Part shown: piece after piece, positions 1 through 8,311 of the stretch
Position numbering within the stretch: position 1 is the stretch's first letter
Layout: each line of letters starts with the position of its first letter
Source: Acidobacteriota bacterium
GTDB lineage: Bacteria > Acidobacteriota > Thermoanaerobaculia > Multivoradales > J023
Reading direction: 5' to 3'
Assembly: GCA_029263395.1 (NCBI GenBank)
Contig: JAJCXO010000200.1
Span: 16,281 to 80,280 of the forward strand
Length of the DNA stretch: 64,000 nucleotides
Made by a program: the position numbers and the translations under genes
The notes under the pieces: generated by a model
Database searches by the model: none
What the model was told of the DNA's origin: nothing
The model's input: only the letters and a program-made list of their open reading frames with translations

Positions 1-532
1 GCCGTCAGGCATTTCATGTCCGCCGAACAATGTCGACCTTGTCAGCGGCGATAGGTGGCAGCGACTGGAACTCTTTGGAACCTTCGGGTTCAAAAAGATC
101 TCTCGCCCCCTGGTTCCTGTGCGTCCCTCCTTCGACGCCTCCTCCCAACCAAGGAACCGGGGGGTGAGGGCTTGTTGTCTCGCCCCTCCCCAAGGCCACC
201 GAGACCAGATCTCGCCCAATAGCGACCGCAGTCCACAGAGGCGAACCGGACAACCAGCGTTCTTGGATGAGAACTAGACTAGTTACCATCCAGCGATAAC
301 GCCAGTTGGCGCTTCCTCGCCAAGGAACAGCCGGAACGGTGAGACCTGAGTTTGGCAAGACCTGGGTAGGGGCGCACGGCTGTGCGCCCTGGTGCCGAAA
401 CCGAACTCACACGAGGGTTGAAACCCCTCGCTCAGTGACAACGTTCCTCCGGCTCCGCCTCCGCCTGACGGGACGAAGAAGAAAGAGGCTGGTAGCAATA
501 TTGTTCCTTGGAAGGAAGCGGTGATCGGTCAT
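1..532. other. Non-coding left end with one perfect hairpin
   Basis: No reading frame here resembles a known protein; the short frames on both strands have no family signature and no convincing ribosome binding site. The segment lies downstream of the transporter gene that ends at 533. It holds a perfect GC-rich hairpin at 370-389 and a short UUCG-loop stem at 78-91. The latter lacks a following T-run on the plus strand and is not called a terminator. Confidence 0.5.
370..389. repeat. Perfect 8-bp-stem palindrome
   Basis: GGGCGCAC, a four-base GGCT loop, then GTGCGCCC form a perfect GC-rich hairpin. Extragenic palindromes of this general look are common in GC-rich bacteria. Only one copy was noticed in the window, so it may belong to a dispersed family elsewhere in the genome. 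Confidence 0.45.
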
Positions 533-1891
533 TTATAGGTAGTTACCGGTGAACGCGGCGTAGATCAGTACAATCGCGACTGCCACTGGGCAAACGTAAC
601 GTACCAAGGCGCCCCACACTGCGGCGGCCCGAAGGTTGCCGCCCCGATTCAGTTCGGCAACTGCATTACCTATGCCCCACTTCCAGCCGACAAAAACGCA
701 GATGAGTACTGCGCCGATACTCAGGAAGTAGTTGCCAAACACGATATTGGCCATGCCCAGGAAGCCGGTGCCGCCGAACATGTTGGTAAAGAAGGCGCTA
801 CCGCCGAACGATAGGGCGCTGGGCACGGCCAGGGCGAAACATGCGGCCGTGACCACCCATGTGGCGCGCTCCCGGCTCCATTCACGTTCGTCGACGAAGT
901 AAGCGACGATCACCTCGAGCAAGCTGATAGTGGAGGTCAAGGCTGCGATCGCCAACAGACCGTAAAATGCGATGGCGAACATGGAGCCGAACGGCATCGT
1001 ATTGAAAATGGTGGCCATCACGATGAAGATCAGGGAGGGCCCCCCGGTCGGCGAAGCACCGGCGTGGAAAAGTGCCGGGAAGATCATCAAACCGGCGATC
1101 ATCGCCAGGCCTGTATCGAAAAAAGCAACCGTAACCGCAGCCTTGGGGACATTGTCGTCACGATTCAAATACGAGCCGTAAGTGATCATGGCTCCCATGC
1201 CAAGACTCATACTGAACAGCGCCTGCCCCAACGCGCTGACCACGGCGGCAGCTGACAGCTTCGAAAAGTCGAAGGCGAAGAGAAACGCAAACCCCTCGCT
1301 GGCACCGTCGAGCGTCACGGAACGGCCGACGAGAAGCAGCAAGATGACCAGGAAAACCGGCATCAGCACCCGGGCTGCGCGTTCGATCCCACCGGAGATA
1401 CCGCCGCGGACCACCAAGGCCGTCAATACCAGGAAAGCCGCTGCCAGCAGGATCGCCGCAGTTGGGTTGGCGGTCAGTTCAGTGAATATCTGAGTACTCT
1501 CGTCGCTGGTCATGGCGTCGCCGAAGCGGCCGCCGAGTGCCATGTAGAAGTACCGCAGAGTCCAACCAGCAATGACGCTGTAGAACGACAAGATACCGAA
1601 GCCGCACAATACTCCGAGCCCACCCACCGCTGGCCACCAGGAGTTTGGTACCAGCTTCTTGAAGGCGCCGACGGCGCTACGTTCGGTGGATCGACCCACC
1701 GACAGCTCGGCGAGTAACACCGGGATACCGATGAGTGCCACGAAGGCAAGATAGACGAGGATGAAGGCGCCGCCTCCGTACTGCCCTACGGTGTAGGGAA
1801 AGCGCCAGATGTTTCCCAGCCCGATCGCCGACCCGGCGGCGGCGAGAATGAATCCAAAGTCCGAGCTCCACTTTCCGCGATTGACACTCAC
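533..1891 (-). CDS. Sodium-dependent transporter, NSS/SNF family
   Basis: Inner-membrane symporter of the neurotransmitter:sodium symporter family; bacterial members import amino acids or related amines with sodium. The TM1 signature GSAIGLGNIWRFPY, followed by a Gly-rich GQYGGGAF loop, is diagnostic, and the rest is a run of about 11 hydrophobic helices, as in short bacterial members. The frame is open up to an ATG at 1951. I prefer the GTG at 1891, which is preceded by a strong GGAGG at good spacing and gives the short N-terminus normal for the family (MSVNRGKWSSDFGF). The substrate cannot be told from sequence. It is transcribed alone, divergently from the helicase gene. Confidence 0.93.
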   Translation of the reverse strand: MSVNRGKWSSDFGFILAAAGSAIGLGNIWRFPYTVGQYGGGAFILVYLAFVALIGIPVLLAELSVGRSTERSAVGAFKKLVPNSWWPAVGGLGVLCGFGILSFYSVIAGWTLRYFYMALGGRFGDAMTSDESTQIFTELTANPTAAILLAAAFLVLTALVVRGGISGGIERAARVLMPVFLVILLLLVGRSVTLDGASEGFAFLFAFDFSKLSAAAVVSALGQALFSMSLGMGAMITYGSYLNRDDNVPKAAVTVAFFDTGLAMIAGLMIFPALFHAGASPTGGPSLIFIVMATIFNTMPFGSMFAIAFYGLLAIAALTSTISLLEVIVAYFVDEREWSRERATWVVTAACFALAVPSALSFGGSAFFTNMFGGTGFLGMANIVFGNYFLSIGAVLICVFVGWKWGIGNAVAELNRGGNLRAAAVWGALVRYVCPVAVAIVLIYAAFTGNYL

Positions 1892-1896
1892 TATGG

Positions 1897-1904
1897 CTTC
1901 CTCC
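1897..1904 (-). promoter_or_regulatory. Shine-Dalgarno GGAGGAAG deciding the GTG start
   Basis: On the minus strand GGAGG lies 8 nt before GTG at 1891. The upstream ATG at 1951 has no comparable site. Confidence 0.55.
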
Positions 1905-2120
1905 GTGGCGTTGGAACGCTCGGATCCCTCGGGCGGAGATCTGACCGACATCGGGGCGGTCGAGAATGGAGAGGGGAATCCTAGAGACGCTGGTCTTCGA
2001 GCTTGGGGCGGATTCTACACCAAAGCGAAGAGATGGTAGTATGGTGGTCGCCCTTCCCATGCTCGATCGCGGGACATTTTCTTTACCGCGCTCCCGGGCC
2101 CACTGCTCACGTCAGCTCTG

Positions 2121-2126
2121 TATAAA
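2121..2126 (+). promoter_or_regulatory. Candidate -10 element just before the helicase start
   Basis: TATAAA lies 9 nt before the ATG at 2136. A start of transcription about 7 nt downstream would fall at or next to the ATG. No Shine-Dalgarno is visible there, so the mRNA could be leaderless. The -35 region is not convincing. Confidence 0.3.
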
Positions 2127-2135
2127 ATTTTCGTT

Positions 2136-4571
2136 ATGAATTCGTCTCCCGAGAGCTTTGCTTCAGACAGCACTACACCTTCAGACGGCGCCTCGCCTAC
2201 AGATGGTGGTTCGTCTTCCGACAAGCCTGCCGGGCTGGTCTTAGACCGCATCCCCGGCACGTTCGGCATTTGCCGGCTGAGTCCGTCAGCCCGAATCCCA
2301 CGCTGGGTTCACCGCAGTATTTTCTACACCATCAGCCGCAGCCCAAACGAGCTCTCGATCTTGTGCGAGGAGCGAGTCATACCAGCAAAGGTCAAATGTG
2401 ATCCGGGCTGGAGTGCGATCAAGATTGCTGGAACCCTCGATCTTTCTCTGATCGGTGTCCTGGCGTCGTTGGCGGGACCTTTGGCAGAGGCCCGCATCGG
2501 GCTGTTCACAGTCTCGACGTATGACACGGATTATCTGTTGGTGCGTGAGAAACGACTCGCCGACGCGACAGTGGTGCTCGAGAAAGCTGGCCACACCTTT
2601 GATCTTCGACTCCTCGAGACTCCCGAAGCGATTGCTGCCGATCCCGAGCCTGAGGCGTCACCGGTCACTGAGTCGGCAGCGCCTGAACCCGCAGCTGCCG
2701 AGGTCACCGAGCAGAAGACCGATCAAGACACGTTCCCGCAAGAAACCGCGGCACCGTCTTCGCTCTCCGATCGGTCCTCGCTCTCAGCACCGTCTTCGCT
2801 AGCAGCACGGTCCTCGTTCTCAGCTCCGGCATCCGCCGATCAACAAGCGTGCGATAGCCCGAGTGCCATCGAAGCCGATCCTGTTGTTGCCGATCCTGTT
2901 GTTGCCGATCCTGTTGCAGCCGATCCTGTCGAAGCCAGCGACGAGGCTGAGAAGCCTGCACGGCATACTCAGGGTGGGGCGTTTGGGCGCGTCCTGGGTG
3001 AGCGTCGTGAGCCGTCGCCGCTTGGCCGGCCTGCTCCGAAACCCCGCCACACTTGGCAGCCTGCCCAAGCCAGCGAGGTTTCTGAGCCCGAGGCAGCTGC
3101 TCCAAAACCCCGCCACACTTGGCAGCCTGCCCAAGCCAGCGAGGTTTCTGAGCCCGAGGTAGCTGCTCCCAAACCCCGCCACTCTTGGCAGCCAACCCAA
3201 GCCAGCCCAGTTTCTGAACCTGAGGTGGCTGAACTACAGCCGGTGGGCGCGTCGCCGGTTGCAGAACGAGAGCTACCAGAAGTAAACGGTGAGGTGCCCA
3301 AAGAGTTCAGTGTGGAGCCAAAGGCAAAACCTGCGGCGGCTACAGATGGCTCCGAGGCCGAAGGTTTGTTTACCGGTGCTATTCCGCAGCACCCGGTTGA
3401 GCTCACAGACCTCAGCTTTGCGGATCTTGGCCTCAGCCCGGCGATTCTGGAAACCGTGCGTGAGGTGGGATTCGAAAACCCGACGCCAATCCAGGTGCAG
3501 GTCATTCCCTTGGCCCTCGAAGGTCACGATGTGGTCGGCCTTGCTGAAACCGGCTCGGGCAAAACGGCGGCCTTCAGCTTGCCGATGGCGGAACGTCTAA
3601 CCCATGGACGCGGTACCCGCGGCCTGATCCTCTGCCCGACCCGCGAAATCGCTTTGCAGACGAAAGCATTTCTCGACATTTTTGGCCGCGACCATCAGCT
3701 CGAAACCGTGGCGGTGATCGGTGGTGTGCGAATGGGGCCTCAGATCGACGGCTTCCGTCGGGATGCCGATATTCTGGTCGCCACTCCGGGGCGTCTCGCC
3801 GATCACATGCGGCGGCGTAATGTTCGCCTCGACAAGATCGAGAAGTTGGTACTGGACGAAGCTGATCACATGCTCGACCTGGGGTTCTTGCCTCAAATCA
3901 AGGAGATTCTCGAGCAAGTGCCGGACGGCAGGCAGACGTTGATGTTCTCGGCCACCATGCCGCCGCCGATCGAGCGCTTGGCGCAGATCTTTATGCGCGA
4001 TCCGAAGCGTTGCGACATTCGTCCCAGCGGTCAGATTGCGGCTGGTATCGAGCATCGCCTATACCTTGTGAAAGACGAAGATCGCAAAAACTGTCTGTTT
4101 GCGTTGCTGCGCGAAGTCAAGGGCAGCACGCTGATCTTCGTGCGTCGTAAGCTTTACACCGAGTGGCTGGCACGTCAGATCGAGCTTGCGGGATTCAGAG
4201 TGGCTCGGATCCATTCCGACCGGACACAGTCGCAACGCGTCGAAGCCCTGAAGTCTTTCCGGGAAGGCAAGGTTCGGATTTTGGTGGCCACCGACGTTGC
4301 CGCCCGCGGCATCGACGTGCCGCTCATCCAGCACGTCATCAACTACGGCTTGCCGGAGCAGACCGAAGACTACGTCCATCGTGCCGGTCGCACAGCTCGC
4401 GGCTCCTCGGTTGGTATCGTGTCGACTATCGGCACTTGGCAGGACAAGCTGACCGTGCGTGAGATTGAGCTCGATCTCGATCTCACCATGCCACGGTGTG
4501 CGGTGGAAGGCGTCGACGCTTACGTCGAATTGCCGAAACGCAAGGTCGTCCGGCGTCGACGGTTGCTATAG
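2136..4571 (+). CDS. DEAD-box RNA helicase with N-terminal ACT-like domain
   Basis: ATP-dependent RNA helicase of the RhlE/DeaD type, presumably acting in ribosome assembly or mRNA remodelling. Residues about 428-790 hold the full core: Q motif, AETGSGKT Walker A near 470, DEAD near 572, SAT (FSATMP), VATDVAARGIDV and HRAGRTARG. Residues 34-160 are a separate domain (GTFGICRLSP, then NELSILCEE, then VSTYDTDYLLV) matching the COG3603/CASTOR-type ACT fold, which normally occurs as a stand-alone protein of about 130 residues. The two are joined by a linker of about 260 residues rich in Glu, Pro, Ala and Ser, with tandem repeats (15 bp x4; 66 bp x3). There is no frameshift or stop across the junction. 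The ACT part suggests small-ligand, perhaps amino-acid, sensing; that is inference. Confidence 0.93.
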   Translation: MNSSPESFASDSTTPSDGASPTDGGSSSDKPAGLVLDRIPGTFGICRLSPSARIPRWVHRSIFYTISRSPNELSILCEERVIPAKVKCDPGWSAIKIAGTLDLSLIGVLASLAGPLAEARIGLFTVSTYDTDYLLVREKRLADATVVLEKAGHTFDLRLLETPEAIAADPEPEASPVTESAAPEPAAAEVTEQKTDQDTFPQETAAPSSLSDRSSLSAPSSLAARSSFSAPASADQQACDSPSAIEADPVVADPVVADPVAADPVEASDEAEKPARHTQGGAFGRVLGERREPSPLGRPAPKPRHTWQPAQASEVSEPEAAAPKPRHTWQPAQASEVSEPEVAAPKPRHSWQPTQASPVSEPEVAELQPVGASPVAERELPEVNGEVPKEFSVEPKAKPAAATDGSEAEGLFTGAIPQHPVELTDLSFADLGLSPAILETVREVGFENPTPIQVQVIPLALEGHDVVGLAETGSGKTAAFSLPMAERLTHGRGTRGLILCPTREIALQTKAFLDIFGRDHQLETVAVIGGVRMGPQIDGFRRDADILVATPGRLADHMRRRNVRLDKIEKLVLDEADHMLDLGFLPQIKEILEQVPDGRQTLMFSATMPPPIERLAQIFMRDPKRCDIRPSGQIAAGIEHRLYLVKDEDRKNCLFALLREVKGSTLIFVRRKLYTEWLARQIELAGFRVARIHSDRTQSQRVEALKSFREGKVRILVATDVAARGIDVPLIQHVINYGLPEQTEDYVHRAGRTARGSSVGIVSTIGTWQDKLTVREIELDLDLTMPRCAVEGVDAYVELPKRKVVRRRRLL
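2877..2936 (+). repeat. Four 15-bp tandem repeats in the helicase linker
   Basis: Unit GATCCTGTTGTTGCC and close variants at 2877, 2892, 2907 and 2922. It encodes a five-residue Asp-Pro-Val-Val-Ala repeat in the disordered linker. Confidence 0.85.
3035..3232 (+). repeat. Three 66-bp tandem repeats in the helicase linker
   Basis: Copies start at 3035, 3101 and 3167 with exact 66-bp spacing. Each encodes 22 residues beginning near PKPRHTWQPAQ. The third copy is the most diverged. Confidence 0.85.
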
Positions 4572-4593
4572 TCGATAAGCAGCCTAGCTCCTG

Positions 4594-7263
4594 TTAGCGT
4601 CGTGACTTAGGTACCGACGCGGCGGCAGCGGGGGCGTCGGTCATCGGCAGACGAGTTCGACGGATACCGTCGTAGGCGTAGAGGGCGCCGGCGACGGCGC
4701 CAGCGGTGGGGACCAGGCCAATCTCTCCAACTCCCTTAGAGCCGTAACCGCCAACCTCGTCGGGCACTTCGACCAGGATGACGTCGAGCTCGGGGGTGTC
4801 TTTGGCTTTGAGGATGCCGAGGTCCCGCAGCAACAGAGAGTCGGGGTGGCCGCCGGTGCAGGGTAAGTCCTCGGAGAGGGCGTAACCGATACCCATGTGC
4901 AATGAGCCTTCGATCTGTCCGGCGCAGCTCAAGGGATTGATGGCGCGGCCGACGTCATGGGCCGCCACAACTCGGGTGAGTTTGCCGTTGTCGCCGACGA
5001 TCGCCACCTGAGTCGCGTAGCTAAAGGTCATGTGGGTTTTGGGTTCGTCCGTGTCGGCGCCTGGTTTGGTGGTGAAGTCACAGATGTATTCGCCGAGATA
5101 CTCCCGGCCGACGAGAGCTTGCAACGAACTGTTTTCGAGGTCGGCGGCCAGTTGTACCGCGGCGCGCTGGCCAGCAGCGGTCAACAGAGCGGTGGCACGG
5201 GACGCGGTGGTCATCCCACACAGTACCCGGGGATCTGCCGCGGTACGGCAGGTCATGATGTCGGGTTCGAGACCGGTTTCCTCGAACACCACTTGCGGCA
5301 GGATGGTGAACAGGCCTTGGCCCATTTCGGTGTAGCCGGTGAGAATCTCGAGCTGGCCACCGTTGAGCACCCGGATCAACAGGCGTCCCGAGTCGTCCAT
5401 GCCGTTGCCGATGCCGGTGTTTTTGATCCCGCAGCCGATGCCGACGTGTTGGTTGGACGCTGCTCGGGCCTGTTTGTAAACGTCCCGCACCGCCTCGAGG
5501 GATTGGCGAATACCGCAGCTGTTGGTCATCCGTTGGCCGGTGGCAAAGGCATCACCAGGGGCCAGGATGTTACGTTCGCGGATGTCGTAGCCGTCGATGC
5601 CGATGCGGTCGGCGAGCATGTCGAGGATACCCTCGATCGCAAACGAGGCTTGGTTGGCGCCGAAGCCGCGCATCGCCCCGCAGGGCGGATTGTTGGTGTA
5701 AACGGTTTTGGCTTCAACGTCGACGTTGGGGACCCGGTAAGGGCCACAGGAGTGGCCAGCGGCGCGTTCCAGCACTTTCATGCCGACCGAGGCGTAGGCG
5801 CCTGTATCGCCGATCATGCGTGCCCGGATTGCGGTCAGCCGCCCTTCCGCATCGGCACCGACGGTGTAAGTCATGGTGATCGGGTGGCGCTTGGGGTGCA
5901 TGCGGATCGACTCATCGCGACTCAGAACGGTTCGCACCGGGCGTCCGAGGACGTGGGCAGCAACCGCGGTCTGGGCTTGCACGGAGAGATCTTCCTTGCC
6001 GCCAAAGGCGCCGCCGTTGGTCACCAACTCGACCCGCACCTTCTCGGCGGCGATACCGAGCACCGGCGCTATTTGCTGCTGGTCGTCGTGGACGCCTTGG
6101 GTTTGTGAATAGAGCGTGATCCCGTCGTCGTCCGGCTTGGCGAGGCACGCTTCCGGCTCGAGAAAAGCATGCTCGATCCGTTGGGTGGAGAAGGTCTCCT
6201 CAATCACATGGGCGGCTTTGGACAACGCTGCATCAACGTCGCCACGGGCGAAGCTGCAAGTGTCGAGCAAATTCCCCTGATTTCTGTTGGCGTGCACCGA
6301 TGGGGCGTCGGGAGCGAGGGCGGCGACCGGATCGCTGACCGGTTCGAGGACCTCGTACTGGACCGCCACTGCTGCTGCCGCCTGGCGGGCGTGGAATTGA
6401 GTATCGGCGACCACCAAGGCCAGGACGTCACCCACGCAGTGGGTGATCTCGCCTGGTGCCACAAAAATTGGCCAGTCGCGGACAATCAGCCCAACCATAC
6501 GCTCGCCGGGCACATCTTCGGCGGTGAGGACACGCTCGACACCGGACATCGCCAGCGCAGGCGTCGGGTCGATCGTCAGCACCTTGGCGCGAGGGTGCTC
6601 GCTGAGGACCACCGCGGCGTGCAACATTTCGTCGAGTTGCATATCCGCGACATAGGGTTTCTGCCCAACCGCATGCTCGTGGCCCCGGTAGCGTGGACTG
6701 GAGCCGCCGACGCCGTGGCGATTGCCGTTCTGAGACGTGCGGGTGAGGCCGTGTTCCTCACCGAAGAAATCTGGACGCCGTGGACGGTGAGCGACGGATT
6801 GGCCGCTTTGCCAAGCTTCCGCTGCCGACTGGACCGCGTCGACGATCCGAGCGTAGCCGGTGCAACGACAGAGGTGACCGGCCAGGCCTTTGGCAATTTT
6901 CTCGCGGCTAGGCTCGCCGTCGAGGAGCGAGGCGGCGCGCATCACAATACCGGGGGTGCAGAAGCCACATTGCACGCCGCCGTCTTGGACAAAGGCGTCG
7001 GACAATACTTTGATCTTGTCTTCCGGTACACCTTCTAGCGTGACGACCTCGCGCCCTTCCATCTGTTCGGGTCGGCGCAGGCAGGACAGGGTCGGTCGGC
7101 CATCGACCATGATTTTGCAGCAGCCACAATAGCCTTGCGGTGCGCAGCCGTCCTTGGCGGAGGTGATACCGCATTGCTCGCGCAGAAGCTCGAGAAAGTG
7201 CATCCCGGTCTCGTAGGAGACGGTCGTCTGTTGTCCGTTGAGCTGGAAAGTAATGTCCGGCAT
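4594..7263 (-). CDS. Fused 2Fe-2S/molybdopterin hydroxylase, xanthine dehydrogenase family
   Basis: Molybdenum hydroxylase of the xanthine dehydrogenase family in one chain. The 2Fe-2S domains are at residues 1-150 (cluster cysteines C40, C46, C49, C61 and C99, C102, C132, C134), followed by the molybdopterin-binding part (GGAFGGKEDL, CGAMRGFGANQ, and the active-site Glu in KGVGEIG near the C-terminus). There is no FAD domain, so electrons must pass to a separate partner; none is adjacent. The fusion and the GCAPQGYCGCC spacing resemble the XdhD/selenium-dependent xanthine dehydrogenase subgroup rather than classic XdhABC. A purine or related heterocycle is a plausible substrate, but this is not shown. 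The ATG is preceded by AGGAGG at 7273-7278. Confidence 0.88.
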   Translation of the reverse strand: MPDITFQLNGQQTTVSYETGMHFLELLREQCGITSAKDGCAPQGYCGCCKIMVDGRPTLSCLRRPEQMEGREVVTLEGVPEDKIKVLSDAFVQDGGVQCGFCTPGIVMRAASLLDGEPSREKIAKGLAGHLCRCTGYARIVDAVQSAAEAWQSGQSVAHRPRRPDFFGEEHGLTRTSQNGNRHGVGGSSPRYRGHEHAVGQKPYVADMQLDEMLHAAVVLSEHPRAKVLTIDPTPALAMSGVERVLTAEDVPGERMVGLIVRDWPIFVAPGEITHCVGDVLALVVADTQFHARQAAAAVAVQYEVLEPVSDPVAALAPDAPSVHANRNQGNLLDTCSFARGDVDAALSKAAHVIEETFSTQRIEHAFLEPEACLAKPDDDGITLYSQTQGVHDDQQQIAPVLGIAAEKVRVELVTNGGAFGGKEDLSVQAQTAVAAHVLGRPVRTVLSRDESIRMHPKRHPITMTYTVGADAEGRLTAIRARMIGDTGAYASVGMKVLERAAGHSCGPYRVPNVDVEAKTVYTNNPPCGAMRGFGANQASFAIEGILDMLADRIGIDGYDIRERNILAPGDAFATGQRMTNSCGIRQSLEAVRDVYKQARAASNQHVGIGCGIKNTGIGNGMDDSGRLLIRVLNGGQLEILTGYTEMGQGLFTILPQVVFEETGLEPDIMTCRTAADPRVLCGMTTASRATALLTAAGQRAAVQLAADLENSSLQALVGREYLGEYICDFTTKPGADTDEPKTHMTFSYATQVAIVGDNGKLTRVVAAHDVGRAINPLSCAGQIEGSLHMGIGYALSEDLPCTGGHPDSLLLRDLGILKAKDTPELDVILVEVPDEVGGYGSKGVGEIGLVPTAGAVAGALYAYDGIRRTRLPMTDAPAAAASVPKSRR

Positions 7264-7422
7264 TTTGAGACCTCCTAGCGTGATGATACCTCAGCTGTCG
7301 GTGGCATCTGGTCTGGTCGCTTCGATCGCCTGCGGGAGCACCTCGAGCGTTGAGGCATGTCGCAGGACGTGGCGCCATACGAAGCGTTGCCGGTCGAGCC
7401 TTCGCAGGCTGGCCGGGTTCCT

Positions 7423-8130
7423 TCAGACGTACGTGAGTTGGTCCTCTGTCAGGTGGGCGGTGGTATTGAATGTTTCCAGCGACAGGCGCCCGCCCGAAAA
7501 GAGAAGCTCTGAAAGTGCGGCATTGCGGACCCGCCAACTAAGCTCCAGGATCCTGGCGTCCTCGAGGTCGAGAGCCAAGCCGACGGCAGCGGCGGTGGCG
7601 CCGCCGGAGGTGAACGCCGCGATCCGTTGCCCGCTGGCGGCCTGAGACATAATGGTGCGGATGCCGCGTTGGATACGAGCCCGGAAGGCAGCCCAGGATT
7701 CGAGTCCCGAAGGTGTCTCTAGATCGTCCCGGATCCATCGCGTGGTGCCAATCTGGTAAATCTTCAGGTAGCGCCGCAACGACTCCTGCTTGTCCACATC
7801 CTGATAGCTCGGGTCGTCGATGCCGGCTTGTTGATAAAGGTTGGCACGATGGTGACTGATCACTTCCGGCCCTTGATGTTCGTCGAGCTCGGGTAGTGGT
7901 GTCGGCGCAGGCCAAGCTAGGCCCCGGTCTTGGAAGACGCCAGCAACCGCATCGTAAGTCTGCTGATGGCGACGTAGCGGCCCGACGTAGACGCGATCAA
8001 ATCGCTGTGGGTTGGCGCTCCAATACTCGCCCAAGGCGCGGCCCTGGACCTCACCATGGCTCGAGAGCTGATCGTAGTTGTCGGCATGGACTGACGCCTG
8101 GCCATGGCGGACCAGGCACAGCAGGCTCAT
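7423..8130 (-). CDS. Histidine phosphatase superfamily protein
   Basis: Phosphoglycerate-mutase-like phosphatase, 235 residues. LVRHGQAS at the N-terminus supplies the phospho-accepting His (RHG, residues 8-10). The second catalytic position, usually a His before Gly-Gly, reads FTSGG here, a variant also found in a described subgroup of the superfamily. The substrate is unknown. It is 159 bp upstream of the molybdenum hydroxylase on the same strand, so the two may be co-transcribed. Confidence 0.85.
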   Translation of the reverse strand: MSLLCLVRHGQASVHADNYDQLSSHGEVQGRALGEYWSANPQRFDRVYVGPLRRHQQTYDAVAGVFQDRGLAWPAPTPLPELDEHQGPEVISHHRANLYQQAGIDDPSYQDVDKQESLRRYLKIYQIGTTRWIRDDLETPSGLESWAAFRARIQRGIRTIMSQAASGQRIAAFTSGGATAAAVGLALDLEDARILELSWRVRNAALSELLFSGGRLSLETFNTTAHLTEDQLTYV

Positions 8131-8204
8131 TGTTGTCGCCTCGGATCTTTCCTAGCTAAATATCTCGACATCAGGCTCCCCGTGTTTGGAATCTTGTCGA
8201 TCTA

Positions 8205-8210
8205 TATAAT
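8205..8210 (+). promoter_or_regulatory. Candidate -10 box TATAAT
   Basis: A perfect TATAAT sits about 100 bp before the histidine kinase start, in the divergent gap with the phosphatase gene. No good -35 hexamer is seen at 16-18 bp. Confidence 0.3.
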
Positions 8211-8311
8211 ACTGCTGGTGTTCCGCACCAAGACCAATAAGAACTTCTGTCCGCGTCGAGAGTGGCACTTGCTAGATCAGCGGTCTACGCATCTGGCCAA
8301 GGGCTGACATC

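Noticed and set aside
75..96. Rho-independent terminator with UUCG loop
   Set aside because: The stem GAACC-TTCG-GGTTC is followed by A residues on the plus strand, and no gene ends beside it.
4957..6108. Long open frame (383 codons) on the plus strand
   Set aside because: It lies entirely antisense to the molybdenum hydroxylase, whose motifs are unmistakable. The antisense frame is Gly/His/Val-rich with no family signature and is open because of GC-rich codon bias.
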